DNA from: Streptomyces sp. RKND-216 | GTDB lineage: Bacteria; Actinomycetota; Actinomycetes; Streptomycetales; Streptomycetaceae | Length of the DNA stretch: 64,000 bases | Reading direction: 5' to 3' | Assembly: GCF_004795255.1 (NCBI RefSeq) | Contig: NZ_SSBQ01000002.1 | Span: 1,035,001 to 1,099,000, forward strand | Shown here: positions 42,730 to 51,995 of the stretch, piece after piece | Layout: every line of letters starts with the position of its first letter | How positions within the stretch are numbered: position 1 is the first letter of the stretch | Notes under the pieces: generated by a model | The model's database searches: none | The model's input: the letters and a program-made list of their open reading frames with translations, nothing else | Told to the model about the DNA's origin: nothing | Position numbers and translations under genes: made by a program

Positions 42730-43947
42730 CTAGGTGCGGACCTCCAGCAGCGGGACCATCTGCTCCGCGCGGGTCGCGGAGCCGTGCATGCCGATCAGCG
42801 CAGATTCCTTGGGCTCCCGCCGGGTGGCGACCACCGCGGCGTTCCCGTTCATCGCCACGACGACGTCGCCGAGACGGTCGCGGACGCGGTCCTCCACCCG
42901 AGGGCCGAACCAGCCGAGTGCGACGGCCTCCTCACGGGTGGCGACCCAGGCGTGGCCGGCGAGCACCTCGCGCCAGACGTCGGCGACGGCGCCGGCCGCG
43001 CCGGGCACCGCGTACAGGTGCCGCATGCGTCCCTCGCCGCCGAGCGAGGCGACGCCGGCGGAGAGTTCCCAGTCCTCGTCGAAGTCGAAGCGGAACTGCG
43101 GGCTTTCGGGTACGTCGACCATGCCGTGGTCGGCGGTCACGTAGAGGGCGGAGCGGGGCGGCAGCTGCTCGGCGAGGCGCTGGGCGAGCCGGTCGACGTA
43201 CTGGAGCTGGCCGCGCCAGGCGTCGGAGTCCATGCCGTAGCGGTGGCCGTGACCGTCGAGTTCGGCGTAGTAGGTGTACACCAGGGTGCGGTCGGCGGCG
43301 CTGAGGCGTTCCGCGGCGGTGTCCATCCGCTCCTCCGCGGCCAGCCGTCCGTGGAAGGTGCCGCCGGAGAGGGCCACCGTGGTCAGCGGGGTGTGCTCGA
43401 AGTGCGGCGCGGTGACCTGGCAGGTCGCCACGCCGGCGGCGTGGGCGAGGCGGAAGACCGTGGGGTGCGGCTGCCACAGGTGGGGGTCCGTCCACGGGCG
43501 CCAGCGGAGCTGATTCATCAGCGCGCCGGTGTCCGGGTTGCGGACGGTGTAGCCGGGCAGGCCGTGCGCGCCGGGTGGGAGGCCGGTGCCGACCGAGGCC
43601 AGCGAGGTGGCAGTGGTGGAGGGGAATCCGCTGGTGAGCGGGCGTCCGCTGCCGCCCAGCGAACTCGGCAGCAGCGAGGTGAGGAACGGCGCCTCCTCGG
43701 GGTGGGCCGCCAGAGCCTCCCACCCCATTCCGTCGACCAGGAAGACGCAGACCCGGTCGGCCGGCTCCAGCGGGAGACCCGCCTCCAGGCCGGGCACCCC
43801 CTGTCCGGAGGCGAGGGTCGGCAGCAGGTCGGCCAGTGAGCCGTCGCCGTAGCGGGGAACGGGCGCGGTGCGCGGATCCAGGGGCGTCGCCTCGTCGGCC
43901 GGGTAGGGGTCCTCCGGGACGGGTCGCGCCGTGTGCGGCGGTGTCAC
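42730..43947 (-). CDS. Nucleotide pyrophosphatase/phosphodiesterase family protein
   Basis: 405 residues of the alkaline phosphatase superfamily: CVFLVDGMGWEAL (metal Asp), SGFPSTTATSLASVGTG (nucleophile Thr/Ser), YYAELDGHGHRYGM and YVTADHGMVDVP (metal His/Asp). Cleaves phosphodiester or pyrophosphate bonds; substrate unknown. No signal peptide. GTG 43947 overlaps the DUF5998 stop by 4 nt. Confidence 0.9.
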   Translation of the reverse strand: MTPPHTARPVPEDPYPADEATPLDPRTAPVPRYGDGSLADLLPTLASGQGVPGLEAGLPLEPADRVCVFLVDGMGWEALAAHPEEAPFLTSLLPSSLGGSGRPLTSGFPSTTATSLASVGTGLPPGAHGLPGYTVRNPDTGALMNQLRWRPWTDPHLWQPHPTVFRLAHAAGVATCQVTAPHFEHTPLTTVALSGGTFHGRLAAEERMDTAAERLSAADRTLVYTYYAELDGHGHRYGMDSDAWRGQLQYVDRLAQRLAEQLPPRSALYVTADHGMVDVPESPQFRFDFDEDWELSAGVASLGGEGRMRHLYAVPGAAGAVADVWREVLAGHAWVATREEAVALGWFGPRVEDRVRDRLGDVVVAMNGNAAVVATRREPKESALIGMHGSATRAEQMVPLLEVRT

Positions 43948-44543
43948 CGGTGGGCACCCGGGCGGGCCGCCGCCGTCGCCTCGGAGAGCGCCTGCGCGAA
44001 GGCCAGCGCCTGCCGTACGGTCTCCGGCCCGTCGCCCGCCTCGCTCACCCGGAGGGAGAGGTCGTCGGCCGTGGTGGAGCCGGTGTAGCCGTGGTCCGCC
44101 TCGCAGTTGGGGTCGCCGCAGGCCGCGGGCTCCAGGTCGATGCGGGAGACCGCGCCCCAGCCGATGGTCAGCACCACCTCGCGCGGCAGGGTGCCGGGGG
44201 TGTAGGACTCCGGGTCGGCGACGACGCGGGAGAGGACGACGGAGGCGATCCGCTCCAGCTTCACCGACTCGGTCGAGGTGGTGGCGTACGGCGAGGCGGA
44301 GGTGCCGTCGGCCGGCTGCTCGTCGGTGTGGCTGACCAGGAAGCGGGTGCCGGTGAGGACGAGGACGGTGACGTGCCGGCGGATCTCGTTGGAGTCGAAC
44401 GTCGTCTCCTGGTGCACCAGGTAGGACGACACGGGTTCGCCGCCGACGGCCGCCTCGACCGCCTCGGCGACGAGGGCGGGGTAGTAGCCGCTGCGCTCGA
44501 TCGCGGAGCGCAGTCCCTGGGTCGTCGTACCGGTCTTCGCCAT
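43944..44543 (-). CDS. DUF5998 family protein
   Basis: 199 residues starting MAKTGTTTQGLRSAIERSGYYPALV; later EPVSSYLVHQETTFD, FLVSHTDEQ and a CGDPNCEADHG motif (possible metal site). Conserved in Streptomyces, coupled by GTGA overlap to the phosphodiesterase gene. Function unknown. Confidence 0.85.
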   Translation of the reverse strand: MAKTGTTTQGLRSAIERSGYYPALVAEAVEAAVGGEPVSSYLVHQETTFDSNEIRRHVTVLVLTGTRFLVSHTDEQPADGTSASPYATTSTESVKLERIASVVLSRVVADPESYTPGTLPREVVLTIGWGAVSRIDLEPAACGDPNCEADHGYTGSTTADDLSLRVSEAGDGPETVRQALAFAQALSEATAAARPGAHR

Positions 44544-44680
44544 GCGGACCATCCTAGGGCCTGCGAGGGAAGGTTCTGCCGGTCCGTACGGCGGCGCCGG
44601 TCCGCCTCGCCGGTATGCCGCAGGACCGGGCGGGCGGCATCCGGGACGGCGGCCCGGTCCGGCGGGGGAAGGCGGCCCGG

Positions 44681-47506
44681 TCAGTACGCGGGCAGGGTGC
44701 GGCGGCCGAGGTCGCCCCGCGGCGGCGGTTCGGCGACCCGTACGGCCGCGCCCAGCACGGTCAGCCCGCGCGGCGCCACCACCACCGGCTCCAGATCGAC
44801 CGCAACGATCCGCGGGTGGTCGTCCAGCAGCCGGGAGACCCGCAGCAGCAGGTCCTCCAGGGCGGCGGTGTCGACCGGCTGCGCCCCCCTCCAGCCGAAG
44901 AGGAGGGGGGCCGCGCGCAGCGACCGGACCAGCCCCTGGACGTCCCGGTCGGTGGCGGGGACCAGGCGCTGCGCGGTGTCGCCGAGCAGCTCCGACGGTG
45001 CCCCGGCGAGGCCGAAGGACAGCACGGCGCCGATCGACGGGTCGACGGCCGCACGGACCACGGTGTCCACGCCGCGCGGTGCCATGGCCTGCACGACCGG
45101 CCGCAGCTCGGCGGGCTTCCCCAGGGACGAGGTCAGGTCGGCGTACGCCCGGCGGAGCTGGTGTTTGCTCGCCACGTCCAGGCGTACGCCCCCGAGGTCG
45201 GCACGGTGCCGCAGGTGCGGGGCGGTGGTCTTGAGCGCCACCGGGTAGCCGAGCCGGCGGGCCGCGGCGACGGCGTCGTCCGCGGAGGCGGCGGGCAGGG
45301 TGGGCTGGACGGCGATGCCGTAGTGGCCGAGCAGCTCGGCCGTCCCGGCCTGGCCCAGCGGCAGGCTGCCGTGCAGCCCGGGTTCGGCGGCGGCCACCGT
45401 CGTGGGCCGGGCCGCACGCGCTGCCGCGGGGTGGGCCGTACGGGCGCCGGGGGCGTCCTCCCCGGACCCGTCGCCGCGGGTGGCGCGGGCGACCAGCCGG
45501 GCGGCTGCCCCTTCGTCCACGTCGAACTGCGGGACGCGGCCCGGCTCCTGTGCGTCGCGGCGCCATGCCGCGTGCCGCACGGCGTGGGCGAGGGCACGCA
45601 CCGCCCGTTCCGGTGAGGGGTAGCTGGGGATGCCGCGGGTGGCCAGCGCCTCGTCGAGCCCGGCGATCGCCAGGTGCACGACGGCCAGCGGCTTCTCCGC
45701 ACCGGATGCGGCGTCGGCCAGCGCGTCGGCGAGCGACCCGACCGGCACCTCGCCGACGCCGGGGATGGCGGTCACGACGACCGCGTCGGTCTGCGCCTCG
45801 GCCAGCGCCTCGCGGACGGCCTCCCGGAAGTCGCCCGTGGTGGCGGCGGTGGTGAGGTCGCGGGCCGGCAGGGGGCGCAGTCCGTCGGTGAGGCAGGCGT
45901 CGTGGGTGAGCAGGCTCAGCGACTCGGTGTTGCCGAGCAGCGCGACGCGCGGCCCGGCGGGCAGCGGCTGGGACGCCAGCAGTGCTCCCGCGTCCACCTG
46001 CTCGGTCACGGTGTCGACGGTGATCACCCCCGCCTGCCGCAGCAGCGAGGACACGGTGGCGGCGGGCGTACGCGAGGCCGGTGCGGCGTGCCCGGGCGGC
46101 GGGGCGCTGCCGCTGTGCCGGGCACCCTTGACCACGACGACGGGCTTGCGGACGGAGATCCGTTTGGCGAGACGGGTGAACTTCCGCGGGTTGCCGATGG
46201 ATTCCAGGTACATCAGCGCGACGTCAGTGTCCGGGTCCTCGTCCCAGAACTGGAGCACGTCGTTGCCGGAGACGTCGGCGCGGTTGCCGGCGGAGACGAA
46301 GGTGGACAGACCCGCGCCGCGCCGGTGCAGCCCTTCGAGCAGCGCGATGCCGATCGCGCCGGACTGGGTGAACAGACCCACCCGCCCCCGCCGGGGCATC
46401 CGCGGCGACGGCGTGGCGTTGAGGCGCACGTCCGGGGCGGTGTTCATGATGCCGAGCGCGTTCGGCCCGATGACGCGCATGCCGTACGAGCGGGCGTGGC
46501 GGACGAGTTCGCGCTGTCCGTCGCGGGTGAAGTCGGCGGAGAGCACGACCAGGCCCTGCACGCCGTGTTCGCCGCAGTCGGCGACGACGTCGGCCACCTC
46601 CGCGGCGGGGACGGCGACGACGGCGAGGTCGACGCGCTCCGGCACGTCGCGGACCGAGCGGAACGCGGCGGCGCCGCCGAGGTCGGGGACGCGGTCGGGG
46701 TCGGGTGACGGGTCGAGCGCGTGGTTCACCGCGTACGTGCGCCCGGTGAATCCGGCGGCGCGCAGACTCTCCAGCACCGTGCGTCCGGCGCCGCCGGGGG
46801 TGCGGCTGACGCCGACGACGGCGACCGAGGCAGGGGCGAGCAGGCGCTGCACGGAACGGCCCTCGGCGCGCTGCTCGCGGGCGTGCATCACGGCGAGGGA
46901 GGCTTCGGTGGGCTCCAGGTCGAGCGTGAGGTGGACGGAGCCGTCCTCGAAGCTGCGGCGCTGGGAGTAGCCGGCGTCTGTGAACACCTTGATCATCTTG
47001 GTGTTGGCGGGCAGCACCTCGGCGATGAAGCGGCGGATGCCGCGTTCGCGGGCCACCGCGCCCACGTGCTCCAGCATGGCCGAGGCGAGGCCGCGTCCCT
47101 GGTGGGCGTCCTGGACGAGGAAGGCGACCTCGGCCTGGCCCGCCCGGACGGCCTCCTGCGGCACGCCGTCCCCGGTGCCGGTGGGAGCGGTGTGGGCGGG
47201 GCGGCCGTCGCCGTCGATCCGGTCGTACCGGACGGTAGCGATGATCTCGCCGCGGACGGTGGCGGCGAGCCCGACCCGGTCGACGTAGTCGTGATGCGTG
47301 AATCGCCGGACGTCGCGGTCGGAAAGACGCGGATACGGAGCGAAGAAGCGGTAGTACTTGGACTCGTCGGATACCTGCTCGTAGAAGGCGACCAGCCGGT
47401 CCGCGTCGTCGGGCGTGATGGGCCGGATCCGGGCCGTGCCGCCGTCGCGGAGCACGACATCGGCCTCCCAGTGCGCGGGATACGCCCGGTCCGCCGGAGT
47501 CTGCAT
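44681..47506 (-). CDS. GNAT / acyl-CoA synthetase-like fusion, PatA-type protein acetyltransferase
   Basis: 941 residues. N-terminal GNAT acetyltransferase (about 15-190: RIRPITPDDADRLV, EVAFLVQDAHQGRGLASAML), then a CoA-binding domain (about 220-345), a succinyl-CoA-synthetase-like domain (about 350-520), and a C-terminal ATP-grasp (about 715-935). This is the NDP-forming acyl-CoA-synthetase-like PatA family with GNAT in front, as in the S. lividans enzyme that acetylates acyl-CoA synthetases. Probably tunes acetate/acyl-CoA metabolism by lysine acetylation. Divergent from ptsH. Confidence 0.92.
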   Translation of the reverse strand: MQTPADRAYPAHWEADVVLRDGGTARIRPITPDDADRLVAFYEQVSDESKYYRFFAPYPRLSDRDVRRFTHHDYVDRVGLAATVRGEIIATVRYDRIDGDGRPAHTAPTGTGDGVPQEAVRAGQAEVAFLVQDAHQGRGLASAMLEHVGAVARERGIRRFIAEVLPANTKMIKVFTDAGYSQRRSFEDGSVHLTLDLEPTEASLAVMHAREQRAEGRSVQRLLAPASVAVVGVSRTPGGAGRTVLESLRAAGFTGRTYAVNHALDPSPDPDRVPDLGGAAAFRSVRDVPERVDLAVVAVPAAEVADVVADCGEHGVQGLVVLSADFTRDGQRELVRHARSYGMRVIGPNALGIMNTAPDVRLNATPSPRMPRRGRVGLFTQSGAIGIALLEGLHRRGAGLSTFVSAGNRADVSGNDVLQFWDEDPDTDVALMYLESIGNPRKFTRLAKRISVRKPVVVVKGARHSGSAPPPGHAAPASRTPAATVSSLLRQAGVITVDTVTEQVDAGALLASQPLPAGPRVALLGNTESLSLLTHDACLTDGLRPLPARDLTTAATTGDFREAVREALAEAQTDAVVVTAIPGVGEVPVGSLADALADAASGAEKPLAVVHLAIAGLDEALATRGIPSYPSPERAVRALAHAVRHAAWRRDAQEPGRVPQFDVDEGAAARLVARATRGDGSGEDAPGARTAHPAAARAARPTTVAAAEPGLHGSLPLGQAGTAELLGHYGIAVQPTLPAASADDAVAAARRLGYPVALKTTAPHLRHRADLGGVRLDVASKHQLRRAYADLTSSLGKPAELRPVVQAMAPRGVDTVVRAAVDPSIGAVLSFGLAGAPSELLGDTAQRLVPATDRDVQGLVRSLRAAPLLFGWRGAQPVDTAALEDLLLRVSRLLDDHPRIVAVDLEPVVVAPRGLTVLGAAVRVAEPPPRGDLGRRTLPAY

Positions 47507-47586
47507 GAGTGACAGCGTACGGCCGGGTGCGGCGTAGTGTCGTAGGCCAGCACCGGGTTCCGAGTCGTGGGGAGGAGGAGAGCGGG

Positions 47587-47904
47587 ATGGCCGAGCGCCG
47601 TGTCACCGTCGGCTGGCAGGAGGGCCTGCACGCCAGACCGGCCGCGATGTTCTCGCGGGCGGCGATGGCCACCGGAGTCCGGATGACCGTACGGAGGCCG
47701 ACCGGCGACGGGACCGGGGATGACACCGACGGAGACGGCGCGCCCGCCGTGGACGCCGCCTCGATGCTGGGCGTCATGGCGCTGGGCGCCGAGCGGGGCG
47801 ACGAGATCGTGCTGGCCTCCGAGGGCGACGGGGAGGCGGACCGGTCCGCCCTGGACCGGCTGGCCCGGATGGTCGCCGAGGGCCTCGACGAGCTGCCGGC
47901 GTAG
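47587..47904 (+). CDS. ptsH: Phosphocarrier protein HPr
   Basis: 105 residues. Active His15 in GLHARPAAMF and the second conserved stretch AASMLGVMALGAERGDEIVLASEG. A Gly/Asp-rich insert of about 12 residues (GDGTGDDTDGDG) makes it longer than usual HPr (about 85-93). Relays phosphate from enzyme I to sugar-specific EIIA proteins. GGAGGAGGAG precedes the ATG. Confidence 0.92.
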   Translation: MAERRVTVGWQEGLHARPAAMFSRAAMATGVRMTVRRPTGDGTGDDTDGDGAPAVDAASMLGVMALGAERGDEIVLASEGDGEADRSALDRLARMVAEGLDELPA

Positions 47905-47960
47905 GTACGGCGCCCCCGGCCCGGTGCCGCCCCGCGAGCGGTCCCGTCCCCGGAGGGTGT

Positions 47961-48761
47961 TCAGACGGCGACGCCGTGCTCGCGGAGGTAGGGCAGCGGG
48001 GCGATGTCGGAGCCGTAGTCGGGGCCGGTGCGCACCTCGAAGTGCAGGTGCGGACCGCTGCTGTTGCCGGTGGAGCCGGAAAGTCCCACCCGATCGCCCG
48101 CACCGACCTGGGCACCGGCCGCGACCGTGACGGACGACAGGTGGCCGTACTGGGTGTACGCGCCGTCGGCGTGGCGGACGACCACGTTGTAGCCGTAGGA
48201 GCCGGACCAGCCCGCCTCCACGACCTCGCCGGCGGCGACGGAGCGGACCGTGGTGCCGGACGCGGCGTGGAAGTCCACGCCGGTGTGGCTTCCGGAGGAC
48301 CACGTGGCGCCGCCCGCGCCGTAGGCGGTGGAGACGTGGGAGCCGGCGACCGGGGCGACGTAACGCCGCAGGGCGGCGCGTTCCGCGGCACGGGCCGCGC
48401 GGCGGCGTTCCGCCTCCTCGCGCTCGCGCTCGGCCCGGGCGGCAGCCTTCCGCGCTGCCTCTTCGGCCGCCTCCTCCGCGGCGCTGCGCTGGGTGCGTGC
48501 CTGGTCCGCGACGCGGCCGGCGAGGGCGTCCGACACGGCGGCGGCCTGCGTCAGACCGGTGTCCGGGCCCCCGGAGGCTTCCTCGGAGGCAACGGCGGGT
48601 GCCGCAGGTGCGGCGGCGGCCGGGGCGGCGAGGGAGCCGACGACGCTCGCGGTGGCGAGTCCCGCCACGCCGGCGATGCGGGCGCCCGCACGGCAGGCGC
48701 GGCCCGGCCGGCGGTGCTTGCCCGGGGTGCGCTGCCTCCCGGGGCCAGTGGTGGTCGCCAT
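47961..48761 (-). CDS. Secreted M23 family (LytM) peptidase
   Basis: 266 residues. Arg-rich start and hydrophobic stretch IAGVAGLATASVVGSLAAPAAAAPAAP form a signal peptide; then a charged coiled-coil (about 85-130), and an M23 domain (about 135-260) with zinc ligands in GSHTGVDF and PHLHFEVR. Cleaves peptidoglycan cross-bridges or activates amidases. Convergent with ptsH. Confidence 0.92.
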   Translation of the reverse strand: MATTTGPGRQRTPGKHRRPGRACRAGARIAGVAGLATASVVGSLAAPAAAAPAAPAVASEEASGGPDTGLTQAAAVSDALAGRVADQARTQRSAAEEAAEEAARKAAARAEREREEAERRRAARAAERAALRRYVAPVAGSHVSTAYGAGGATWSSGSHTGVDFHAASGTTVRSVAAGEVVEAGWSGSYGYNVVVRHADGAYTQYGHLSSVTVAAGAQVGAGDRVGLSGSTGNSSGPHLHFEVRTGPDYGSDIAPLPYLREHGVAV

Positions 48762-48927
48762 GCTGCGGCGGGCTCCTCTCGGGCTGCACGCGGGCCGCGG
48801 CGGCGGCGCCTGCTGACGTGAGCCGGAGGGACGCTAATCAGGACATCTGCCAACAGCCAAACCGAATCGGCTGATTGTCGCGCATGCCACAGCACAGACC
48901 GGGCATCTCGGCGCCGAAGCGGACAGA

Positions 48928-48969
48928 GCGCGGCCTGCGGCGAGGTGCTCACCTCGCCGCAGGCCGCGC
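48928..48969. terminator. Intrinsic terminator after the M16 peptidase operon
   Basis: Perfect 19-bp stem, GCGCGGCCTGCGGCGAGGT against its complement, with a GCTC loop. It lies 63 nt past the stop of the M16 operon. The adjacent 48762-48927 is leader of the M23 gene; I looked for a c-di-AMP riboswitch there and saw none. Confidence 0.9.
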
Positions 48970-49031
48970 TCAGGAGTGCACGCCGGAGGCGGTGTTCAGG
49001 CGCGGTTCCCGCGTGCGCGCGGGACGCGCCC

Positions 49032-50435
49032 TCAGGTGCCGGGGACGACGGTCACCTCTCCGATGCCGAGTGCGCGCACCGGGTCCGCGATCTGTCCGGC
49101 GTCGCCGACGAGGACGCAGACCAGCCGGTCCTCGGGGAAGGCGTTGACGACGGCGGCGGTGGCCTCGACCGTGCCCGTCTCGGCGAGACGGAGGTACAAC
49201 TGCGCCTGGTAGTCGTCCGGTAGGTGCTGTTCCACCTGGTCGGCGAGGGTGGCGGCGACGGCAGCGGCCGTCTCGTACCGCAGCGGGGCCACGCCGACGA
49301 GGTTCTGCACGGCGACGTCCCGCTCCTCGTCGTCGAGGCCGTCGGCGGCGAGGGTGCGCAGCACCTGCCACAGGTCCGCGAGGGCGGGGCCGGTCACGTC
49401 GGTGGCGACGGAACCGCTGATGGCGAGCATCGCCGCCCCCGAGCCGTCCGGCGCGGAGCGCAGCACCTGGCCGAAGGCGCGGACGCCGTAGGTGTAGCCC
49501 TTCTCCTCACGCAGCACGCGGTCCAGACGGGACGTCAGAGTGCCGCCCAGGCAGTACGTGCCGAGGACCTGCGCGGCCCAGACGCGGTCGTGCCGGTCGG
49601 GGCCGATGCGGCCGATGAGCAGCTGGGTCTGCACCGCGCCGGGCCGGTCGACGATGACGACGCGGCCGGTGTCGTCGGCGGTGACGGCCGGGACCGGCCG
49701 GGGCTCGGCCGTCGAGCCCGTCCAGGCGCCGAGGGTGTCGGCGACGGCCTGGTCCAGGTCGACGCCGGTGAAGTCGCCGACCACGACGGCAGTGGCCGTG
49801 GCGGGACGCACGTGCGCCTCGTAGAAGGCGCGGACGGCCGCGGCGTCGATGCGCTGCACCGTCTCCTCCGTGCCGAGACGGGGGCGGGAGTGCCGGGAGG
49901 CGGCCGGGAAGAGCTGCCTGGCCAGTTCCTTCGCGGCGCGGCGGGCCGGGTTGGCCAGCTCGTGCGGGATCTCGTCCAGGCGGTTGCGGACCAGCCGGGA
50001 GACCTCGTCGTCGCGGAAGGCGGGGGCGCGCAGCGCGTCGGCCAGCAGGCTCAGCCCCTTGTCGAGGCGGGAGGCCGGGACCTCCAGGGAAACCCGTACG
50101 CCGGGGTGGTCGGCGTGCGTGTCCAGGGTGGCGCCGCAGCGCTCCAGCTCGGCGTTGAAGGCCTCGGCGTCCAGCTTGTCGGTGCCCTCGGCGAGCGCGC
50201 GACCCATGATGTTGGACACGCCGTCCAGACCCTCCGGCTCGGCGTCCAGCGGGGCGAGCAGGTTGACCTCGACGGCGACGACTTTCTGGCCGGGCCGGTG
50301 GCAGCGCAGCAGGGTCAGGCCGTTGGGCAGGGTGCTGCGGTCGGGCGCCGGGAAGGCCCACGGCTTGGGTTCGCCGCCGCGGGGGCGCGGGTGGAAGTCC
50401 ATCGTCATGCCTGGGGTGTTGGCGGCGTCGCTCAC
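49032..50435 (-). CDS. M16 family peptidase-like protein, non-catalytic subunit
   Basis: 467 residues, two M16 domains. The zinc motif HxxEH is absent (VSNIMGRALAEG takes its place), but the substrate-binding R-Y pair region is kept (EEKGYTYGVRAFGQ). This is the pattern of the inactive partner in heterodimeric M16B peptidases. GTG 50435 overlaps the stop of the catalytic-subunit gene by 4 nt, so a complex is likely. Confidence 0.92.
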   Translation of the reverse strand: MSDAANTPGMTMDFHPRPRGGEPKPWAFPAPDRSTLPNGLTLLRCHRPGQKVVAVEVNLLAPLDAEPEGLDGVSNIMGRALAEGTDKLDAEAFNAELERCGATLDTHADHPGVRVSLEVPASRLDKGLSLLADALRAPAFRDDEVSRLVRNRLDEIPHELANPARRAAKELARQLFPAASRHSRPRLGTEETVQRIDAAAVRAFYEAHVRPATATAVVVGDFTGVDLDQAVADTLGAWTGSTAEPRPVPAVTADDTGRVVIVDRPGAVQTQLLIGRIGPDRHDRVWAAQVLGTYCLGGTLTSRLDRVLREEKGYTYGVRAFGQVLRSAPDGSGAAMLAISGSVATDVTGPALADLWQVLRTLAADGLDDEERDVAVQNLVGVAPLRYETAAAVAATLADQVEQHLPDDYQAQLYLRLAETGTVEATAAVVNAFPEDRLVCVLVGDAGQIADPVRALGIGEVTVVPGT

Positions 50436-51784
50436 TGGCCGGTCTCCTCGGCTGCGGTCTGGTCCCCGTCCTCGGACGCGGTCTCGGGTGTGGTCGGCTC
50501 GTACACCAGGACGGCGCGGTTGTCCGGCCGGAGCCGGGCGGCGGCGACCTGGCGCACCTCCTCGGCCGTGACCTCCAGCACCCGCTGCACGGCGGTCAGC
50601 GCGAGCTGCGGGTCGCCGAACAGCACCGCGTAACGGCAGAGTTCGTCGGCGCGGTCACCGACCGTGGCGAGCCGGTCCAGCCACTCGCGCTCCAGCTGCG
50701 CCTGGGCGCGCTCCATCTCCTCCTCGGTCGGGCCCTCGGCCGCGAACCGGGCGAGTTCCTCGTCGACGGCCGCCTCGATGTCGGCGACCTCGGTGCCCGC
50801 GGACGCCTTCACGTCCAGCCAGCCCAGCGAGGGGGCACCGGCGAGGCGCAGCAGGCCGAAGCCGGCGCTGACCGCGCTCTGGTCCCGGCGGACCAAGCGG
50901 TTGTGCAGCCGGGAGGACTCGCCGCCGCCGAGGGCGGTGAGCGCGAGGTCCGCGGCGTCGCACTCGCGCAGGCCGTCCTCCGGCAGCCGGTAGACGGACA
51001 TCAGGGCGCGAGCCGGCACCTCCTCGCGGAGCACCTGCCGCTGCTGCTCCCCCATGATCTCGGGCAGGGCGCCGTCCCGCGGCGGATGCTTGCCGTCGTG
51101 GCCCGGGATGGAGCCGAAATACTTCTCGATCCAGCCGAGCGTGGCCTCCGGGTCGATGTCGCCGACCACGGACAGCACCGCGTTGTTCGGCGCGTAGTAG
51201 GTGCGGAAGAACTGGCGCGCGTCCTCCAGGGAGGCGGCGTCCAGGTCGGCCATGGAGCCGATCGGGGTGTGGTGGTAGGGGTGACCGTCGGGGAAGGCCA
51301 TGGCGGTCAGCCGCTCGAAGGCGGTGCCGTAGGGCACGTTGTCGTACCGCTGACGGCGCTCGTTCTTGACCACGTCGCGCTGGTTCTCCATGGACTCCTC
51401 GTCCAGGGCGGCCAGCAGCGAGCCCATCCGGTCTGCCTCGAGCCAGAGGGCGAGCTCCAACTCGTGCGCCGGCATGGTCTCGAAATAGTTGGTGCGCTCG
51501 AAGCTGGTGGTGCCGTTGAGGGAGCCGCCGGCGCCCTGGACCAGCTCGAAGTGGCCGTTGCCCGGCACCTGATTCGAGCCCTGGAACATCAGGTGCTCGA
51601 AGAGGTGGGCCAGGCCCGTACGGCCCTTCACCTCGTGCCGGGAGCCCACGTCGTACCAGATGCAGACGGCGGCGACCGGCGTCAGATGGTCCTCGGAGAG
51701 CACCACGCGCAGGCCGTTGGCCAGCCGGTGCTCGGTCGCGGTGAGCCCGCCGGTGGAAGGCGGGGGCGTGGCCGTGTGACCCAT
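50432..51784 (-). CDS. M16 family zinc peptidase, catalytic subunit
   Basis: 450 residues. Inverted zinc motif HLFEHLMF with the downstream Glu in the ENQRDVVKNERRQ helix, as in pitrilysin/processing-peptidase enzymes. The C-terminal domain lacks a second site. No signal peptide, so probably cytoplasmic. Forms a coupled pair with the non-catalytic subunit gene. Confidence 0.93.
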   Translation of the reverse strand: MGHTATPPPSTGGLTATEHRLANGLRVVLSEDHLTPVAAVCIWYDVGSRHEVKGRTGLAHLFEHLMFQGSNQVPGNGHFELVQGAGGSLNGTTSFERTNYFETMPAHELELALWLEADRMGSLLAALDEESMENQRDVVKNERRQRYDNVPYGTAFERLTAMAFPDGHPYHHTPIGSMADLDAASLEDARQFFRTYYAPNNAVLSVVGDIDPEATLGWIEKYFGSIPGHDGKHPPRDGALPEIMGEQQRQVLREEVPARALMSVYRLPEDGLRECDAADLALTALGGGESSRLHNRLVRRDQSAVSAGFGLLRLAGAPSLGWLDVKASAGTEVADIEAAVDEELARFAAEGPTEEEMERAQAQLEREWLDRLATVGDRADELCRYAVLFGDPQLALTAVQRVLEVTAEEVRQVAAARLRPDNRAVLVYEPTTPETASEDGDQTAAEETGQ

Positions 51785-51995
51785 GGGCCGCTCAGTCCCT
51801 TCGATCGCGAGAGGTGATTCTTTCCGTCACTGTATGCAAGCGCTCCGACTGTCCGCGAAGTTCCCGTACGGTACGTGCCCAGGACCTTCCCCGCGCGACC
51901 GGTTGTCGGACCCGCGGGCCACAATGGTCCGCGTCAGTCTCAGCTCTCCCTGACCCAGCTCGTCAGACCACCCGGACGAAGGAGCGCTCGCCGCG

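Noticed and set aside
48762..48927. Possible c-di-AMP riboswitch upstream of the M23 peptidase gene.
   Set aside because: Such switches precede some Streptomyces cell-wall hydrolase genes, but I could not find the conserved core in this leader.
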